A DNA stretch of 64,000 nt from an uncultured Lachnospiraceae bacterium (GTDB lineage Bacteria; Bacillota; Clostridia; Lachnospirales; Lachnospiraceae), in the NCBI GenBank assembly GCA_910583605.1, contig CAJTXN010000005.1, forward strand, positions 62,001 to 126,000, written 5' to 3'. The translations under genes were made by a program, and so were the position numbers. Below, piece by piece: positions 62,729 to 64,000 of the stretch; positions within the stretch are counted from its first letter, which is position 1, and the number at the start of each line of letters is the position of its first letter. The notes beneath the pieces are model-generated. The model did no database searches and was not told the origin of the DNA. It saw nothing but the letters and a program-made list of their open reading frames with translations.

Positions 62729-62752
62729 AAGTAAATTCTAAAGAAATGTCAA
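62724..62752 (-). promoter_or_regulatory. tracrRNA promoter
   Basis: On the minus strand TTGACA (62752-62747) and TATTAT (62729-62724), spacer exactly 17 bases, predicted start about 62717. The -35 box is perfect and the -10 has one mismatch. Confidence 0.8.
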
Positions 62753-62782
62753 TATAAAAATAAATACTGGGAGGAATTTTAT

Positions 62783-64000
62783 ATGAATAATAAAGAATAC
62801 TTTTTAGGATTGGATATTGGAACTGGAAGTGTTGGCTGGGCTGTTACGGATACTCAATATAATTTAATTAAGATTAACAGAAAATATGCATGGGGATCTG
62901 TTTTATTTGATACTGCCAACGGAGCAGAAGAGCGGAGAGTAAATCGATGTGCCAGAAGAAGGTATCAAAGAGAAAAACAAAGAATTAACTTGCTGCAGGA
63001 ATTATTTGAAGAAGAAATATATAAGGTGGACAGTGGATTTTTTCATCGTTTAAATGAAAGTAGATATGTATATGCGGATAAAAGGGATGAAAAGGGTGAA
63101 AAACCTGAATTACCGTATTCTTTGTTTGTAGATGAAAATTATACGGATGTAGATTATCACAGGGAATTTCCTACAGTTTATCATTTGCGTAAGGCATTAA
63201 TGACAGAGGACAGAGCATTCGATGTTCGTTTGCTGTATCTGGCAATTGCTCATATTATAAGAAACAGAGGGCATTTTTTATCCAATATGGGTATGGATGA
63301 AGTAAATTTAGATTTTAGTAAAATATTCGGAGACTTAATGAATTGCTGGAAAGAAAATATGGAGGATGAAAGCCGGAATTCTGTTTTGGAATTAGAAAAT
63401 GAAACAATTGAAAATATAGAAAAGATAATGAAAAATTCCGAGTTAACCAAAACTGCGAAGAAACAGAAGATTTTAGAGGAATTAAGTGGATTTAGCAAAG
63501 AATTTAAAGAATTAATTGCTTTAATTACAGGCGGAAAGGTATCTCTGGCAAAGCTGTTTGATAAAAAAGAATATGATACGCTGGAGATTGATAAAATATG
63601 CTTTGACGAGGCTTCCTTTGAAGAAAATGAAGAAATTTATGCCACCAATTTAGATGATTATTTTGAAATAATTACTAAAGCAAAAGCGGTATATGACTGG
63701 ATGATTTTATCAAATATTTTTAAAGATGATAAAAGTGGATATTTATCATGTGCAAAGGTTGCGGATTATGAAAAACATAAAAGAGATTTAAAGAATCTGA
63801 AGGCGGCGATACGAAATGACAGCATTGGAGATGAGGAAGATAAAAGGAATTTATATAAGCAAACATTTGGTGTTCCTAAAAAGGGAGAAGAAAATTATTC
63901 AAAATATATTGGAATGACTGCATCAAAGGGAAGCAAGTTTGTAATAGACGGAGCAAAGTGCTCAAAATATGATTTTTATAAATTTGTAAAAAAGAATATC
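62783..64000 (+). CDS. cas9: CRISPR-associated endonuclease Cas9 (3' partial)
   Basis: 406 codons are visible; the frame stays open to the last base. GGGAGG lies eight bases before ATG 62783. The RuvC-I motif GLDIGTGSVGWAVTD puts the catalytic Asp at residue 11. An arginine-rich bridge helix follows at about 49-80 (EERRVNRCARRRYQREKQRI), then the recognition lobe with LYLAIAHIIRNRGHFL. HNH, RuvC-II/III and the PAM-interacting domain lie beyond the window, as would cas1, cas2 and the array. Cas9 cuts DNA matching crRNA guides paired with the tracrRNA encoded just upstream on the other strand. The subtype (II-A or II-C) cannot be set from this piece. Confidence 0.97.
   Translation, partial: MNNKEYFLGLDIGTGSVGWAVTDTQYNLIKINRKYAWGSVLFDTANGAEERRVNRCARRRYQREKQRINLLQELFEEEIYKVDSGFFHRLNESRYVYADKRDEKGEKPELPYSLFVDENYTDVDYHREFPTVYHLRKALMTEDRAFDVRLLYLAIAHIIRNRGHFLSNMGMDEVNLDFSKIFGDLMNCWKENMEDESRNSVLELENETIENIEKIMKNSELTKTAKKQKILEELSGFSKEFKELIALITGGKVSLAKLFDKKEYDTLEIDKICFDEASFEENEEIYATNLDDYFEIITKAKAVYDWMILSNIFKDDKSGYLSCAKVADYEKHKRDLKNLKAAIRNDSIGDEEDKRNLYKQTFGVPKKGEENYSKYIGMTASKGSKFVIDGAKCSKYDFYKFVKKNI

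Overview
The window comes from a low-GC Gram-positive anaerobe of the Clostridia, most likely a Lachnospiraceae-like gut bacterium. I infer this from AGGAGG-type ribosome binding sites, frequent TTG/GTG starts, an AgrC/AgrA-type two-component pair, a STAS anti-sigma antagonist, a lipoprotein GH13 amylase, upp, and a Cas9 with its tracrRNA. No rRNA, tRNA, insertion sequence or CRISPR array was seen.

Layout. (1) 1-8734: four large plus-strand genes for an envelope assembly: a truncated beta-propeller receptor with a degenerate class III cyclase domain, a membrane MORN-repeat protein, a TolC-like coiled-coil protein, and a 909-aa coiled-coil protein. (2) 8928-18989: a 3353-residue secreted YD-repeat (RHS/WapA-like) polymorphic toxin ending in a Hint autoprotease and a 57-aa toxin tip, with its immunity gene overlapping the stop. 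(3) 18980-32300: about 13 kb of orphan toxin tips, immunity genes and decayed RHS/Hint pieces, visibly AT-rich. The pieces share long near-identical segments with the intact gene and carry stops, frameshifts and deletions. (4) 32495-36198: a Uma2-family nuclease, a LytTR regulator plus GHKL kinase, and small charged coiled-coil proteins. (5) 36349-55032: a contractile injection system (CIS) operon: DUF4255 cap-like protein, PAAR-like tip, sheath, two tubes, tail assembly protein, DUF6760, a 964-residue coiled-coil protein, two CIS_tube proteins, gpD-like hub, gp5-like spike, gp25, two baseplate J proteins, tail protein I, then a STAS protein. No ATPase or tail fibre gene is visible. (6) 55050-58140: a minus-strand operon of two exported or membrane proteins and a signal peptidase I, behind a leader that looks like a transcription attenuator. 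(7) 58281-61600: amylase lipoprotein, upp, a proline-rich protein. (8) 61630-64000: a WYL-domain regulator, a minus-strand tracrRNA gene with a near-consensus promoter, and the first 406 codons of cas9, which runs off the window.

How they fit together. Regions 1-3 look like one contact-dependent antagonism locus: the envelope proteins may present or export the giant toxin (inference), and the cassette array is a reservoir from which new toxin/immunity tips can be recombined. Region 5 is a separate phage-tail-like weapon, possibly controlled by the adjacent two-component system and STAS protein (inference from position). Region 8 is the edge of a type II CRISPR-Cas locus in which the tracrRNA lies antisense between a WYL gene and cas9.
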